Source: an uncultured Dehalococcoidia bacterium (lineage in GTDB: Bacteria; Chloroflexota; Dehalococcoidia; Lucifugimonadales; UBA3495). From it: a stretch of DNA of 64,000 nt. Below are positions 16,021 to 23,665 of this stretch, piece after piece. A program made the position numbers and the translations under genes. Numbering within the stretch: position 1 is the first letter of the stretch; each line of letters starts with the position of its first letter. The stretch lies in NCBI GenBank assembly GCA_958296445.1, contig OY282565.1:186001-250000 (forward strand), given 5' to 3'. A model generated the notes under the pieces. The model worked only from the letters and a program-made list of their open reading frames with translations. It had not been told where the DNA came from and ran no database searches.

Positions 16021-16950
16021 TTATATGCGGCCCACTAGGCTTTGCAGGAGGGCGCGGGTGCGCGGGACGGAGGTTTGGGATTCGTCCACCGGGAAAATGG
16101 TTGCCAGCAGGTCGGTGGCGCCGATGGCGGACAGGGCGCGTAGTTGCTCCTCTACCGCCGCCTCGTCGCCGACGATGGCGATGGCGCCGGGGCCGTCGGC
16201 GCCTTCCCGCTCCAGCATAGCCCGGTAGCCGGGCAGGGCGGCGTAGTGCTGGAAAAGGCGGTCGGCGCGGGCGCGGGCGCGTTCCGGGTTGTCGGTAACG
16301 GCCACCGGCATACCGACGCAGACGCGGGGGTAGGGCCGCTCGGCGGCGGCGGCGGCGTCGTTGACCCGCGGGATGATGTGGCCGCGCAGGGTGGCCGGGC
16401 CGGTCATCCAGGTCACCGTGCCGTCGGCCAGCCGCCCGGCAATGTCCAGCATCCGGGGGCCTAGGGCCGCCATCACTACCGGGCAGGAAACCATATCGGC
16501 GTCGGGAATCTGCAATTCCCCGGCCACCCGGAATTCCCTACCGGAAAAGTCTACCCCGCTTTCGTTGAGCAGGGGGCGCAGCACCGACAGGTATTCCTCT
16601 ATGTGGCTGGCCGGGCGTTCATAGGACAGGCCGAGCCAGTCCTCGATGGTCGAGCGGTGGGAAACGCCGATGCCGAGGGTGAGGCGCCCGCCGGCCGCCA
16701 CCTGCGCGGTAAGGGCCTGCTGGGCCAGGGCGACGGGATGGCGCGGGTAGGTGGGGACGACGGCGGTGCCAAGCTCGATGCGGCTGGTCTGCATCCCGGC
16801 CATAGCAATGACGGTAAGGGCGTCGGCGCCGAAATTCTGCGGCATCCAGTAGCTGTCGAACCCGTCATCCTCGGCGGCGGAAACGCGGCGCAGCCGATCC
16901 GCCACGTCCTGCATGAACTCCAACGCGCCCGCAAACAGTCCGATACGCAT
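16021..16950 (-). CDS. LLM-class (luciferase-like) F420/FMN-dependent oxidoreductase
   Basis: A 309-residue single-domain TIM-barrel protein of the bacterial luciferase-like family. It starts MRIGLFAGALEF and has SYWMPQNFGADALTVIAMAG, RIELGTAVVPTYPRHPVALAQQA, GRLTLGIGVSH and AALGPRMLDIAGRLADGTVTWM, the usual order of the F420-dependent LLM enzymes. These oxidise or reduce alcohols, imines or unsaturated compounds with a deazaflavin or flavin. The substrate is unknown. Three more LLM-type proteins lie in the window. No partner gene adjoins it; repeats lie upstream. Confidence 0.85.
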   Translation of the reverse strand: MRIGLFAGALEFMQDVADRLRRVSAAEDDGFDSYWMPQNFGADALTVIAMAGMQTSRIELGTAVVPTYPRHPVALAQQALTAQVAAGGRLTLGIGVSHRSTIEDWLGLSYERPASHIEEYLSVLRPLLNESGVDFSGREFRVAGELQIPDADMVSCPVVMAALGPRMLDIAGRLADGTVTWMTGPATLRGHIIPRVNDAAAAAERPYPRVCVGMPVAVTDNPERARARADRLFQHYAALPGYRAMLEREGADGPGAIAIVGDEAAVEEQLRALSAIGATDLLATIFPVDESQTSVPRTRALLQSLVGRI

Positions 16951-17049
16951 AGCGGCGCCTCCTCGGGCGGCCTGTCCCTTTCGCCCCGTTCCGCGGCCCC
17001 CGGCGCGGTAGGGGTTAGTCTAGCATATTCCGGTATGGCGGGGCTTTGA

Positions 17050-17277
17050 TGATTGTCTGAATCGGGATTTTCGGGATTAGAGGATTTTCAGGATTTTCCC
17101 ATCCGGCGGGGCGGGGCTTTGATAATTGTCTGAATCAGGATTATCGGGATTAGAGGATTTTCAGGATTTTCCATCCTTTGGTAATTGTCTGAATCAGGAT
17201 TTTCAGGATTAGAGGATTTTCAGGATTTTTCCATCCGGCGAATCCTTTAATCCTGAAAATCCTGATTCAGACAAATA
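17050..17277. repeat. Tandem and inverted repeat block (TGAATCAGGATTTTCAGGAT)
   Basis: Three direct copies of a roughly 50-base unit (TGTCTGAATCAGGATT, TCAGGATTAGAGGATT, TTCAGGATTTTCC) begin near 17053, 17127 and 17185. One partial inverted copy (AATCCTGAAAATCCTGATTC) is at 17249-17270. The gap 16951-17509 contains this block, then a family-A repeat, and no gene. Confidence 0.8.
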
Positions 17278-17316
17278 ATCGGAAAACCTACCGCTGTCTG
17301 TCGTTCTGGGCAAATG

Positions 17317-17389
17317 CCTGTCATTCTGAGCGGAGCGAAGAATCTTGGCTTGGGCGGTGAGACCCTTCGCTTTCGCTCAGGGTGACAAA
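17317..17389. repeat. Dispersed palindromic repeat, family A, core-only copy
   Basis: TGTCATTCTGAGCGGAGCGA...GGCTTGGGCGGTGAGACCCTTCGCTTTCGCTCAGGGTGACA: the two-armed core without terminal AATTTCGCAATTTTC ends. Confidence 0.75.
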
Positions 17390-17509
17390 GGGAGGCTAGG
17401 ATTGACGGAATTTTGCGCCGATAGTAGGCTACGGGCGGATTATGGCGCCCTTGCCCGGGCCTGTACCGGGGAGAAAGGGCATTATGCGATTGACGGAGGC
17501 GCTGCTGAA

Positions 17510-18253
17510 ATGAGCTATGAAGGACTGATGGCGGAAACGGTGAACATTCAGGGACACGAGGGCGACCAGATTGACGCTTATCTGGCCCGTCCGCTGGGGG
17601 GCGGCCCGCACGGGGGCGTGGTGCTGATTCACCATATGCCCGGCTGGGATGAGGCGTCCAAGGAAATGGCCCGCAAGCTGGCCTATCACGGGTTCGTTAC
17701 CATATCGCCCAACCTGCACTTCCGCGAGGGCCAGGCCACGCCCCAAGAGAACAGCGCCAGCATCCGCGAGAAGGGCGGTATGCCGGATGTGCGCACGATG
17801 GGCGATGTGTCCGGGGCGATGGCCTATCTGCGGACGCTGCCCTATCTCAACGGCAAGGTGGGTCTCATCGGCTTCTGCTCCGGCGGACGCCAGACGTATC
17901 TGGGGGCCTGCACGCTGCCGGGCGTGGACGCGGCGGTGGACTGCTGGGGCGGCGGCGTGACCCAAGGCAATGACCAGCTTACCCCGGCAATGCCCGCTTG
18001 GCCGGTGGACTTCACCGCCGGGCTGAACTGTCCGCTGCTGGGGCTGTTCGGCAACGACGACCCGCGCCCATCGCCGGCCGACGTGGACGAAACCGAGGCT
18101 GCGCTGAAGGCGCACGGCAAGGATTACGAATTTCATCGCTACGACGGCGCGGGCCACGGCTTCTTTGCCGTAGACCGCCCCAGCTACAATGTCGAGGCCG
18201 CGGTTGACGGCTGGCAAAAGGCGCTGGCCTTCTTCGGCAAGCATCTGGGGTAG
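17510..18253 (+). CDS. Dienelactone hydrolase family protein
   Basis: A 247-residue alpha/beta hydrolase of the dienelactone hydrolase type. The nucleophile elbow is GFCSGG with Cys123, the acid is in GLFGNDDPRP (about Asp184) and the His in GAGHGFF (about 217). Family members open enol-lactones in chlorocatechol degradation, though many have other ester substrates. ATG 17510 is preceded by GGAGG at a rather long 12-base spacing; ATG 17528 is an alternative. The frame stays open further upstream, but there it runs through a family-A repeat and is unlikely to be translated. It fits the catabolic theme of the region. Confidence 0.85.
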   Translation: MSYEGLMAETVNIQGHEGDQIDAYLARPLGGGPHGGVVLIHHMPGWDEASKEMARKLAYHGFVTISPNLHFREGQATPQENSASIREKGGMPDVRTMGDVSGAMAYLRTLPYLNGKVGLIGFCSGGRQTYLGACTLPGVDAAVDCWGGGVTQGNDQLTPAMPAWPVDFTAGLNCPLLGLFGNDDPRPSPADVDETEAALKAHGKDYEFHRYDGAGHGFFAVDRPSYNVEAAVDGWQKALAFFGKHLG

Positions 18254-18411
18254 CCCGGCCCTAAAAGGGCGAAAAGCGCCCGGGGGAATCCGCGCATCTT
18301 GGGCTTGTCTCGGGGTGGGCGGATTTCCTTGTACTGCCGCTGCTTCTCTTCCCCATTGCGCCGTTGCGTTGCCGCGCCGTTGCCACACTCCTGCCGATTC
18401 CGCGTTGAGAT

Positions 18412-18636
18412 ATGCTGATAGCCGCCCGGCTCCAGCGCATCCTGCCTTTCTACTATGGCTGGGTGATGCTTGGGGCGTCCGGCACGGCGGTTTTTGCGCG
18501 GATGGCGCCGGCGATTTCCACGCTGACCGTCTTTATCTACTCGATGTCGCAGGAACTGAGCTGGTCGCGGACGCTGATTGCCGGGACGGGCGGGGGACAA
18601 GGTACAGCAGCCCCTACACTGGTGGGGGAGGGTTAG
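18412..18636 (+). pseudogene. Truncated MFS transporter N-terminus
   Basis: The first ~58 residues (FYYGWVMLGASG, FARMAPAISTLTVFIY, ELSWSRTLIAG) match the start of major facilitator superfamily transporters of the type RIPFFYGWV...GWSRT. Then the frame runs into unrelated GGGGACAAGG... sequence with a repeat-like GGGGGAGGGTTAGGGCGAGG and stops. The remaining ~350 residues are absent. The break (about 18586) lies directly before the DndB-like pair, suggesting that arrival of that island, or a repeat, destroyed the gene. The rest of the 18254-18753 gap holds no other gene. Confidence 0.65.
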
Positions 18637-18674
18637 GGCGAGGTATCCTCTATTTTACGTCCAAAATAACCGCT

Positions 18675-18715
18675 AATTTAAGGTGTTGACAAACGCTTAT
18701 TTAACGTGTTATTTT
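18675..18715 (+). promoter_or_regulatory. Promoter with direct repeats upstream of the DndB-like operon
   Basis: TTGACA (18686-18691), 18-base spacer, TATTTT (18710-18715) in an unusually AT-rich stretch. Two 13-base direct repeats (AATTTAAGGTGTT at 18675 and TATTTAACGTGTT at 18698) lie 23 bases apart over the -35 and -10 elements, a likely operator. Confidence 0.6.
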
Positions 18716-18753
18716 ATGCGTAGTTTAACCCATTGAGGCTAATGGAGGCCCTG

Positions 18754-19905
18754 ATGACCCAACCCACCACGGTTCCCGGCCAATTCGACCTGGTTGCCCC
18801 GGCCCACCGCTTCACCCAAGGCGGGCGATATGTCTACTCCTTCGTCCTCGACCTGCCCACCCTCGACCGCCTGCTGCCGGAGCGGGTGGACGAGCGGGTG
18901 GCAAAGGCGGAAGGGGCTAACCGTCCTCTTACTCTTAGCCACGCCAAGAAAATTCAGGAATATCTTGAAAAGGAAGATAGGTGGCTGTTTGGAACGTTCC
19001 TGATGGGAATTTCTCCCGATGTCGTTGAGTTTGACCCGTGGCAAGATACCGACAGGGCGGTAGTCGCAGGACAGTTGCGCATTCTCTCCGTCGGCGACAT
19101 AAAAATTTTCGATGGTCAGCATCGCCGCCGCGCCATCAGGGACACTCTGGAGTCTCTTAGCCAGAACCGACGGAGGGGGGACAAACTCGCTTCTTTGCAA
19201 GAGGCATCTGTGCCGGTAATGCTCTATGCCGAACCCGAGATTGACGCACTCCGTCAAATGTTCTCCGACGCCGCGCAAACGAAGCGCATTGAGACCAATA
19301 CAGTGGCGCAGTTTGACTCACGAGACGCCTTTAACCGCGCCACCGAACAGTTGCTGGAGATAAGCGAATTTTTGAGGGGGAGAGTCGAGAAAGAACGTTC
19401 CACAGTGGCCCGCAGCAGCCCTAACATCATCGCCATCAATCAGTTGGCGGCTGCCCTGAAAGTCATAGAGATTGGCGTCAAGGGCCGGGTAAGCAAAGAA
19501 CTCAACAGCCAGTATCTGACAAACGTTGATCAACTGGTTGACCAGTGCCACGTTTGGTCAGACGAGTTTATGCCCGCGGCAAGGGAAGAATACGACAATC
19601 TGTTGTCCGGCGAGATAGATAACTCAGAAATACCAGAAATGCGCTCTCACACAATGGCTTTCAATGCTACCGTCATTCGCATTCTGGCCGGGTGTTACTA
19701 CGAATGGGTCAAAGACGGCGCCGACTGGAAACCGCTGGCCGACTTTATCCGCAACGCCTCGTTAAAACCGGGGGCCATTAGTAATGCCCTACTGGTGGAT
19801 GCCGGGGTAGTCCTGCCCGGTGGAATTAGCCCTATTGGGCGGCAGGCGCAAGTAGTCGGAGCCGTTGACTACATTGTCCGACAGGCCAGGGACGCCAGTA
19901 AATAA
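18754..19905 (+). CDS. DGQHR-domain protein, DndB-like (copy 1)
   Basis: 383 residues from the ATG with GGAGG six bases upstream. The diagnostic DGQHR motif is present as KIFDGQHRRRAI near residue 120. It is followed by QMFSDAAQTKRIETNT near residue 170, the second conserved block of DndB/DGQHR proteins. DndB is the regulator of DNA phosphorothioation operons and limits DndCDE; here no DndA, C, D or E gene lies in the window. The second copy follows after 41 bases, so both are probably co-transcribed from the promoter at 18.7 kb. Base composition upstream is AT-richer than the neighbours, consistent with transfer. Confidence 0.78.
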   Translation: MTQPTTVPGQFDLVAPAHRFTQGGRYVYSFVLDLPTLDRLLPERVDERVAKAEGANRPLTLSHAKKIQEYLEKEDRWLFGTFLMGISPDVVEFDPWQDTDRAVVAGQLRILSVGDIKIFDGQHRRRAIRDTLESLSQNRRRGDKLASLQEASVPVMLYAEPEIDALRQMFSDAAQTKRIETNTVAQFDSRDAFNRATEQLLEISEFLRGRVEKERSTVARSSPNIIAINQLAAALKVIEIGVKGRVSKELNSQYLTNVDQLVDQCHVWSDEFMPAAREEYDNLLSGEIDNSEIPEMRSHTMAFNATVIRILAGCYYEWVKDGADWKPLADFIRNASLKPGAISNALLVDAGVVLPGGISPIGRQAQVVGAVDYIVRQARDASK

Positions 19906-19946
19906 GCGGCTTTCGCCAATGCGAAGCCAATTTTCAGGAGAAGAAT

Positions 19947-21113
19947 ATGGCACTCATAATCCCCACTGAAACCAATCAGTACTGCCTGCGGGCGCCGGCG
20001 CATCGCTATTGGCAGGGCGGACGCTGCGTGTATTACTTTGCCCTTGACTTGCAGTCCCTCGACGGTTTGTTGCCCCAGCGAGTTGAGGAAGACGTGATTA
20101 GGGAAGCCAACCGCCGCCTAACGCCCAGCCACGCCAAGAACATCCAGGATTATCTGCGGAGAAGGAATGACTGGTTGTTGGGAGCAATGCTGCTAGGGGT
20201 TTCTCCCAATGCAGTGGAATTTGAATTCTACAATGACGAAAATGGAAGGCCCAACATAAATTTCGGCGAGTTGCGCATATTGGCAAATCAAAGAAATGCC
20301 ATGCGAATTTTTGACGGCCAGCATCGCCGCCGCGCCATCGGAGACCTGCTCCTCGAACTGGCAGAATCTGGAGAAAGCGATAAGGCGGAACTGGAAGAGA
20401 TACTTCAAGCCTCGGTTCCGGTAGTCCTCTACGCTGAGGCAGATCTCCGCTCGCTGAAGCAGATGTTTACCGACGCGGCCAAGAACAAGCCCATCGAAGA
20501 CAGTACGGTAACGCGGTTTGACCGCCGGAACGCTTTTAATCTGGCAGCTACGTACTTGTCGGAAGAAAGCCGGTTATTCGTCGGGCGAATTGAAATGGAG
20601 CGCACCACCGTGGCCGCAAGCAGTTCGTCGCTTCTTGCCATAAACCAGTTGGCGTCAAATTTGAGAACCCTGGACGTGGGCACTCGCGGTCGTATCAGCC
20701 AGGAACGCAACGAAGAGCATATCCAAAACTTGGACGCGCTATACTTGCGCTGTCTGGAATGGGCCGACGAGTTTCTGCCTGCGGCGCGGGTAGAATATGA
20801 TGGCCTAGTGAAAGGCGAAATTACCAATAGCGAAATCCCGGCCTTGCGTCGTGGGTCGCTGGCTTTCAGCGTGACTTTTATCCGTATCCTAGCTGGCGCT
20901 TACCAGCAATGGCGTCAAAGGGTTTCCGAAGACTGGAAACCACTGGCACAGTACGTTCGGAAAGCGAATTTGATGCCCGGCGGCGGGTACGGTTCGTTGC
21001 TGGTGGATGCCGGGGCTATGGCGCCGGGGGACACTTCCCCGGTAGCCCGTCGGCAGGAAGTGCAGGGGGCCATCAACTACATCGTTGCCGAGGCGCAGAA
21101 AGCGGCCCGGTGA
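19947..21113 (+). CDS. DGQHR-domain protein, DndB-like (copy 2)
   Basis: A 388-residue paralogue of the preceding gene with CAGGAG before its ATG. It shares LRAPAHRYWQGGRCVYYFALDL at the N-terminus, RIFDGQHRRRAI near residue 118, QMFTDAAKNKPIEDSTVTRFD near residue 175 and the C-terminal LLVDAGAMAPGD block. The two copies have diverged well below identity, so they are not a recent duplication and may form a heteromer. The role in DNA-modification control or defence is inferred from the family. A hairpin follows the stop. Confidence 0.78.
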   Translation: MALIIPTETNQYCLRAPAHRYWQGGRCVYYFALDLQSLDGLLPQRVEEDVIREANRRLTPSHAKNIQDYLRRRNDWLLGAMLLGVSPNAVEFEFYNDENGRPNINFGELRILANQRNAMRIFDGQHRRRAIGDLLLELAESGESDKAELEEILQASVPVVLYAEADLRSLKQMFTDAAKNKPIEDSTVTRFDRRNAFNLAATYLSEESRLFVGRIEMERTTVAASSSSLLAINQLASNLRTLDVGTRGRISQERNEEHIQNLDALYLRCLEWADEFLPAARVEYDGLVKGEITNSEIPALRRGSLAFSVTFIRILAGAYQQWRQRVSEDWKPLAQYVRKANLMPGGGYGSLLVDAGAMAPGDTSPVARRQEVQGAINYIVAEAQKAAR

Positions 21114-21145
21114 CGCTCTGCCGTTGGCTTGCGGCCTTATGACAG

Positions 21146-21176
21146 CGCCCAGCTATAATGTAGCCGGGCGTTGTTT
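21146..21176 (+). terminator. Hairpin terminator after the DndB-like pair
   Basis: CGCCC-A-GCTA / TAGC-C-GGGCG with loop TAATG, followed by TTGTTT. The loop region also contains TATAAT (21154-21159), which could serve the downstream NtaA-like gene. Confidence 0.45.
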
Positions 21177-21258
21177 GCTTGGGGTGGACTCGGCGGCGGG
21201 CGCCGACGCCTTGCCCCCGGTGGGGGTGGGAATTTTTGGCTTTTGGCAGTGAGTTGAT

Positions 21259-22626
21259 ATGACGTTACCGGCGCGGCGGGAAATGTTGCTTATCGCCTTT
21301 ATGCAGGCTTCCAATTGCTCCAATTACACCGGGTCTTGGCGGCACCCGGATACGGCGGCGGGGTTTCTTGGCTTGGGTTATTATCAGGACATCGCCCGGA
21401 CGCTGGAGGGCGCCCGGTTTCACATGGCCTTTCTGGACGATAGGCTGGCTATGCCCAGCGTCTACGGGGATTCTTATGCCGAGGCGGTGGAGTATGGGGT
21501 GCGGGTGGTGAAGCTGGATTTGGTGCCGGTGATAACGGCGATGGGGCTGGCGGCGCCGCATCTGGGGCTGGGCGCGACTTACTCGACTACCTACTATTCG
21601 CCGTTTCACGTGGCGCGGTTGTTCGCTTCGCTGGATCATTTCACTAACGGGCGGGCGGCCTGGAATGTGGTTACTTCGCTGAACGATGCGGAGGCGCATA
21701 ATTTCGGGGTGGCCGAGCATCTGGAACACGATGACCGTTATGACGTGGCCGATGAGTTTATGGAGGCGGCCTGCGCTCTGTGGGATTCGTGGGACGACGG
21801 CGCGGTGGTTTATGACAAGGGCGGGTATGACGGCGGCGGGGGGCGGTTCGCCGACGCGGCAAAGGTGCGGCGGGCGGATTACGCCGGGCGGCATTTCCGG
21901 GCGCGGGGGCCGCTGACCACGCCCCGCCCGCCGCAAGGGCATCCGGTAATCATCCAGGCCGGGCAGAGCGAGCGGGGCCGCCGCTTCGCCGCCCGCTGGG
22001 GCGAGCTGCTGTTCGTCATTTTTCCTACCGCCGAGGGGTGTAAAGCCTATCGCGACGATTTGCGGAGTAGGGCCGCCGCCGCCGGAAGGGGGCCGGACGC
22101 GGTGAAGGTGGCTCCGGCGGTGTATGTGGTGGTGGGCGAAACGGAGCAGGAAGCGGCGGAAAAGCTGGCCTTTATTGACGGCCTGGCCCGTCCGGTGGAC
22201 TCGCTGGCCCTGCTTTCGGAGGTGTTCAACTACGACTTTTCGCAACACCCGCCCGGCGAGCCGCTGTCGGACGAAGTGATGGCGTCTATGACCGGGCTGC
22301 GGGGGTTCCTTGACCGGGTGGTGCAGTTGAGCGGCAACGCCAACCCGTCGGTAAACGATTTCGTGCGCTGGTCGGGGCGCGGCACGCTGCGGGAGCTGCC
22401 GGTGTTCACCGGCACGCCGGAGCAGGTGGCCGACGGGATGGAGGCGTGGCTCGCGTCGGAATCGTGCGACGGGTTCGTGCTGGCCGCCACGCATATTCCG
22501 GGGGCGTATGAGGATTTCGCGCGGCTGGTGGTGCCGGAGCTGCAACGCCGCGGGCTGTTCCGCCGCGAGTACGCGCCGGGAACGCTGCGCGACAACCTGG
22601 GGCTGGCGCGGCCGGGGCGGGCGTGA
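21259..22626 (+). CDS. NtaA/SnaA/DmoA-type FMN-dependent monooxygenase
   Basis: A 455-residue flavin monooxygenase component of the nitrilotriacetate/dibenzothiophene group. Features are MLLIAFMQASNC, FHMAFLDDRLAMP, GLGATYSTTYYSPFHVARLFASLDHFTNGRAAWNVVTSLND, and HPVIIQAGQSERGRRFAARWGE, all in the usual order. These enzymes use reduced FMN supplied by a separate reductase to oxidise chelators, sulfonates or aromatic sulfur compounds; no reductase gene adjoins. The SAR202 lineage is known for expanded families of such enzymes. The substrate is unknown. Confidence 0.88.
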   Translation: MTLPARREMLLIAFMQASNCSNYTGSWRHPDTAAGFLGLGYYQDIARTLEGARFHMAFLDDRLAMPSVYGDSYAEAVEYGVRVVKLDLVPVITAMGLAAPHLGLGATYSTTYYSPFHVARLFASLDHFTNGRAAWNVVTSLNDAEAHNFGVAEHLEHDDRYDVADEFMEAACALWDSWDDGAVVYDKGGYDGGGGRFADAAKVRRADYAGRHFRARGPLTTPRPPQGHPVIIQAGQSERGRRFAARWGELLFVIFPTAEGCKAYRDDLRSRAAAAGRGPDAVKVAPAVYVVVGETEQEAAEKLAFIDGLARPVDSLALLSEVFNYDFSQHPPGEPLSDEVMASMTGLRGFLDRVVQLSGNANPSVNDFVRWSGRGTLRELPVFTGTPEQVADGMEAWLASESCDGFVLAATHIPGAYEDFARLVVPELQRRGLFRREYAPGTLRDNLGLARPGRA

Positions 22627-22642
22627 GGGGGCGTGGAACGAA

Positions 22643-23161
22643 TCAGGTTATCAGCATTTTCGCCGGTATTATAGACGGGCGCGAGTGGCGCTCGTAAGAG
22701 CTGGCAATGGCTTTTTCGAGGGGATTTTCGCCGCGGGCCACTTCCCCGGTAGTGACCAGCAATCCCTTAGCCTGCGCGATGTCCAACAGCCCCGTCGCTA
22801 TCGGTTCCGGCAATCCGTTCTCCAGCAATACTTGCAGATAATCGGTGATATGTTCGCCGGTTTTCCAGTTATTGATGACATCCCGTTTTGGCAGCTCTGC
22901 CTCTGACATCTGAATTTCCGTCGGGGCTGTCTTGGAGTGGCGCCGGTATGCGGCATCAATCGCTTTTTCCAGAGGGCTTTCGCCGCGGGGCGCATTTCCA
23001 CTGGTGTCCAGCACTCCCTTGGCCCGCGCAATGTCAACCAGCGATATGGCTACCAGTTCCGGCAATCCGTCTTCCTGCACCACTTGCATATAGTCAATAA
23101 TGTCTGCGTCGGTTTTCCAGTTATTGATGATATCCCATTTTCTGAGACGGGCATCAGACAA
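22643..23161 (-). CDS. Duplicated HI1420-like antitoxin protein
   Basis: 172 residues made of two repeats, about 1-86 and 87-172. Each follows the pattern DxINNWKTxxxIxDYLQV, GLPExxAxxLxDIAxAKG, PLEKAI. The segment YLQ...GLPE...LLDIAQAKG matches the N-terminal part of HI1420/HigA-like addiction antidotes. The following HTH seen in the family is replaced by GENPLEKAIASSYERHS. It starts four bases after the toxin gene, and the order toxin then antitoxin is usual for HI1419/HI1420. Loss of the HTH would weaken autoregulation by DNA binding; duplication is unusual. Confidence 0.7.
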   Translation of the reverse strand: MSDARLRKWDIINNWKTDADIIDYMQVVQEDGLPELVAISLVDIARAKGVLDTSGNAPRGESPLEKAIDAAYRRHSKTAPTEIQMSEAELPKRDVINNWKTGEHITDYLQVLLENGLPEPIATGLLDIAQAKGLLVTTGEVARGENPLEKAIASSYERHSRPSIIPAKMLIT

Positions 23162-23165
23162 AGCG

Positions 23166-23471
23166 TCACACTCCTAATTGATTGCGTACAATAGGCAACA
23201 ACTCGATTGCCCGTTGAATATCGCGCCTTTGGGAATCTTTGTCGCCCCCGGCAAGCAAGGCTACTAAAATGTCGCCGCGCTGCCAGTAATAGATTCGGAA
23301 TCCTGGCCCGTAATTGATGCGTAACTCCGAAACGCCTCGGCCAACCGGCCTTGCGTCTCCCGGACGGCCTGCCAATAACTGCTGAATTCTGTAGTCAACA
23401 ATGGACTTGGCCCGCCGGTCTCGCAAGCTGTCATACCAGTTCGTGTAGACTTGAGTTTCGTGAAGTTGCAT
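23166..23471 (-). CDS. HI1419-type (RelE/HigB-like) addiction module toxin
   Basis: A 101-residue protein: MQLHETQVYTNWYDSLRDRRAKS, then IVDYRIQQLLAGRPGDARPVGRGVSELRINYGPGFRIYYWQRGD, and DKDSQRRDIQRAIEL at the end. This is the standard layout of the addiction-module killer family (RelE superfamily), which cleaves mRNA at the ribosome. The conserved LRI.YGPGFRIYY block and the C-terminal KxxQxxDI block are intact, so it looks functional. It is followed by the duplicated antitoxin. TATAAT ends nine bases before the ATG, so the transcript may be leaderless. Confidence 0.85.
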   Translation of the reverse strand: MQLHETQVYTNWYDSLRDRRAKSIVDYRIQQLLAGRPGDARPVGRGVSELRINYGPGFRIYYWQRGDILVALLAGGDKDSQRRDIQRAIELLPIVRNQLGV

Positions 23472-23480
23472 ACTGTTGCG

Positions 23481-23509
23481 ATTATAGCCTTGCCGCAGTT
23501 GTGCTGCAA
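23481..23509 (-). promoter_or_regulatory. Promoter of the HI1419-type TA operon
   Basis: On the minus strand TTGCAG (23509-23504), 17-base spacer, TATAAT (23486-23481). The start codon begins at 23471, so transcription should start at or within a few bases of the ATG. Confidence 0.65.
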
Positions 23510-23595
23510 CTGCCCGGCGGCGTCCGATTCGGAAATCCTGCGCCGCACCGCGCCGCCGCGTATCGCGCCGGGGGCTGCCTGCCCGCCGCCATTCG

Positions 23596-23625
23596 TTGGC
23601 ATTGCGCGGCTTTGGGGGCTATAAT
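23596..23625 (+). promoter_or_regulatory. Promoter of the LLM gene
   Basis: TTGGCA (23596-23601), 18-base spacer, TATAAT (23620-23625), about 40 bases before the start codon. Confidence 0.55.
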
Positions 23626-23665
23626 TGCGGCAGCGCGTACAGAGTTGAGAGGAGTGTTGAGCGTT

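Noticed and set aside
17050..17277. Regularly spaced repeats considered as CRISPR
   Set aside because: Only three units with similar, non-unique intervening sequence, plus an inverted copy; not CRISPR architecture.
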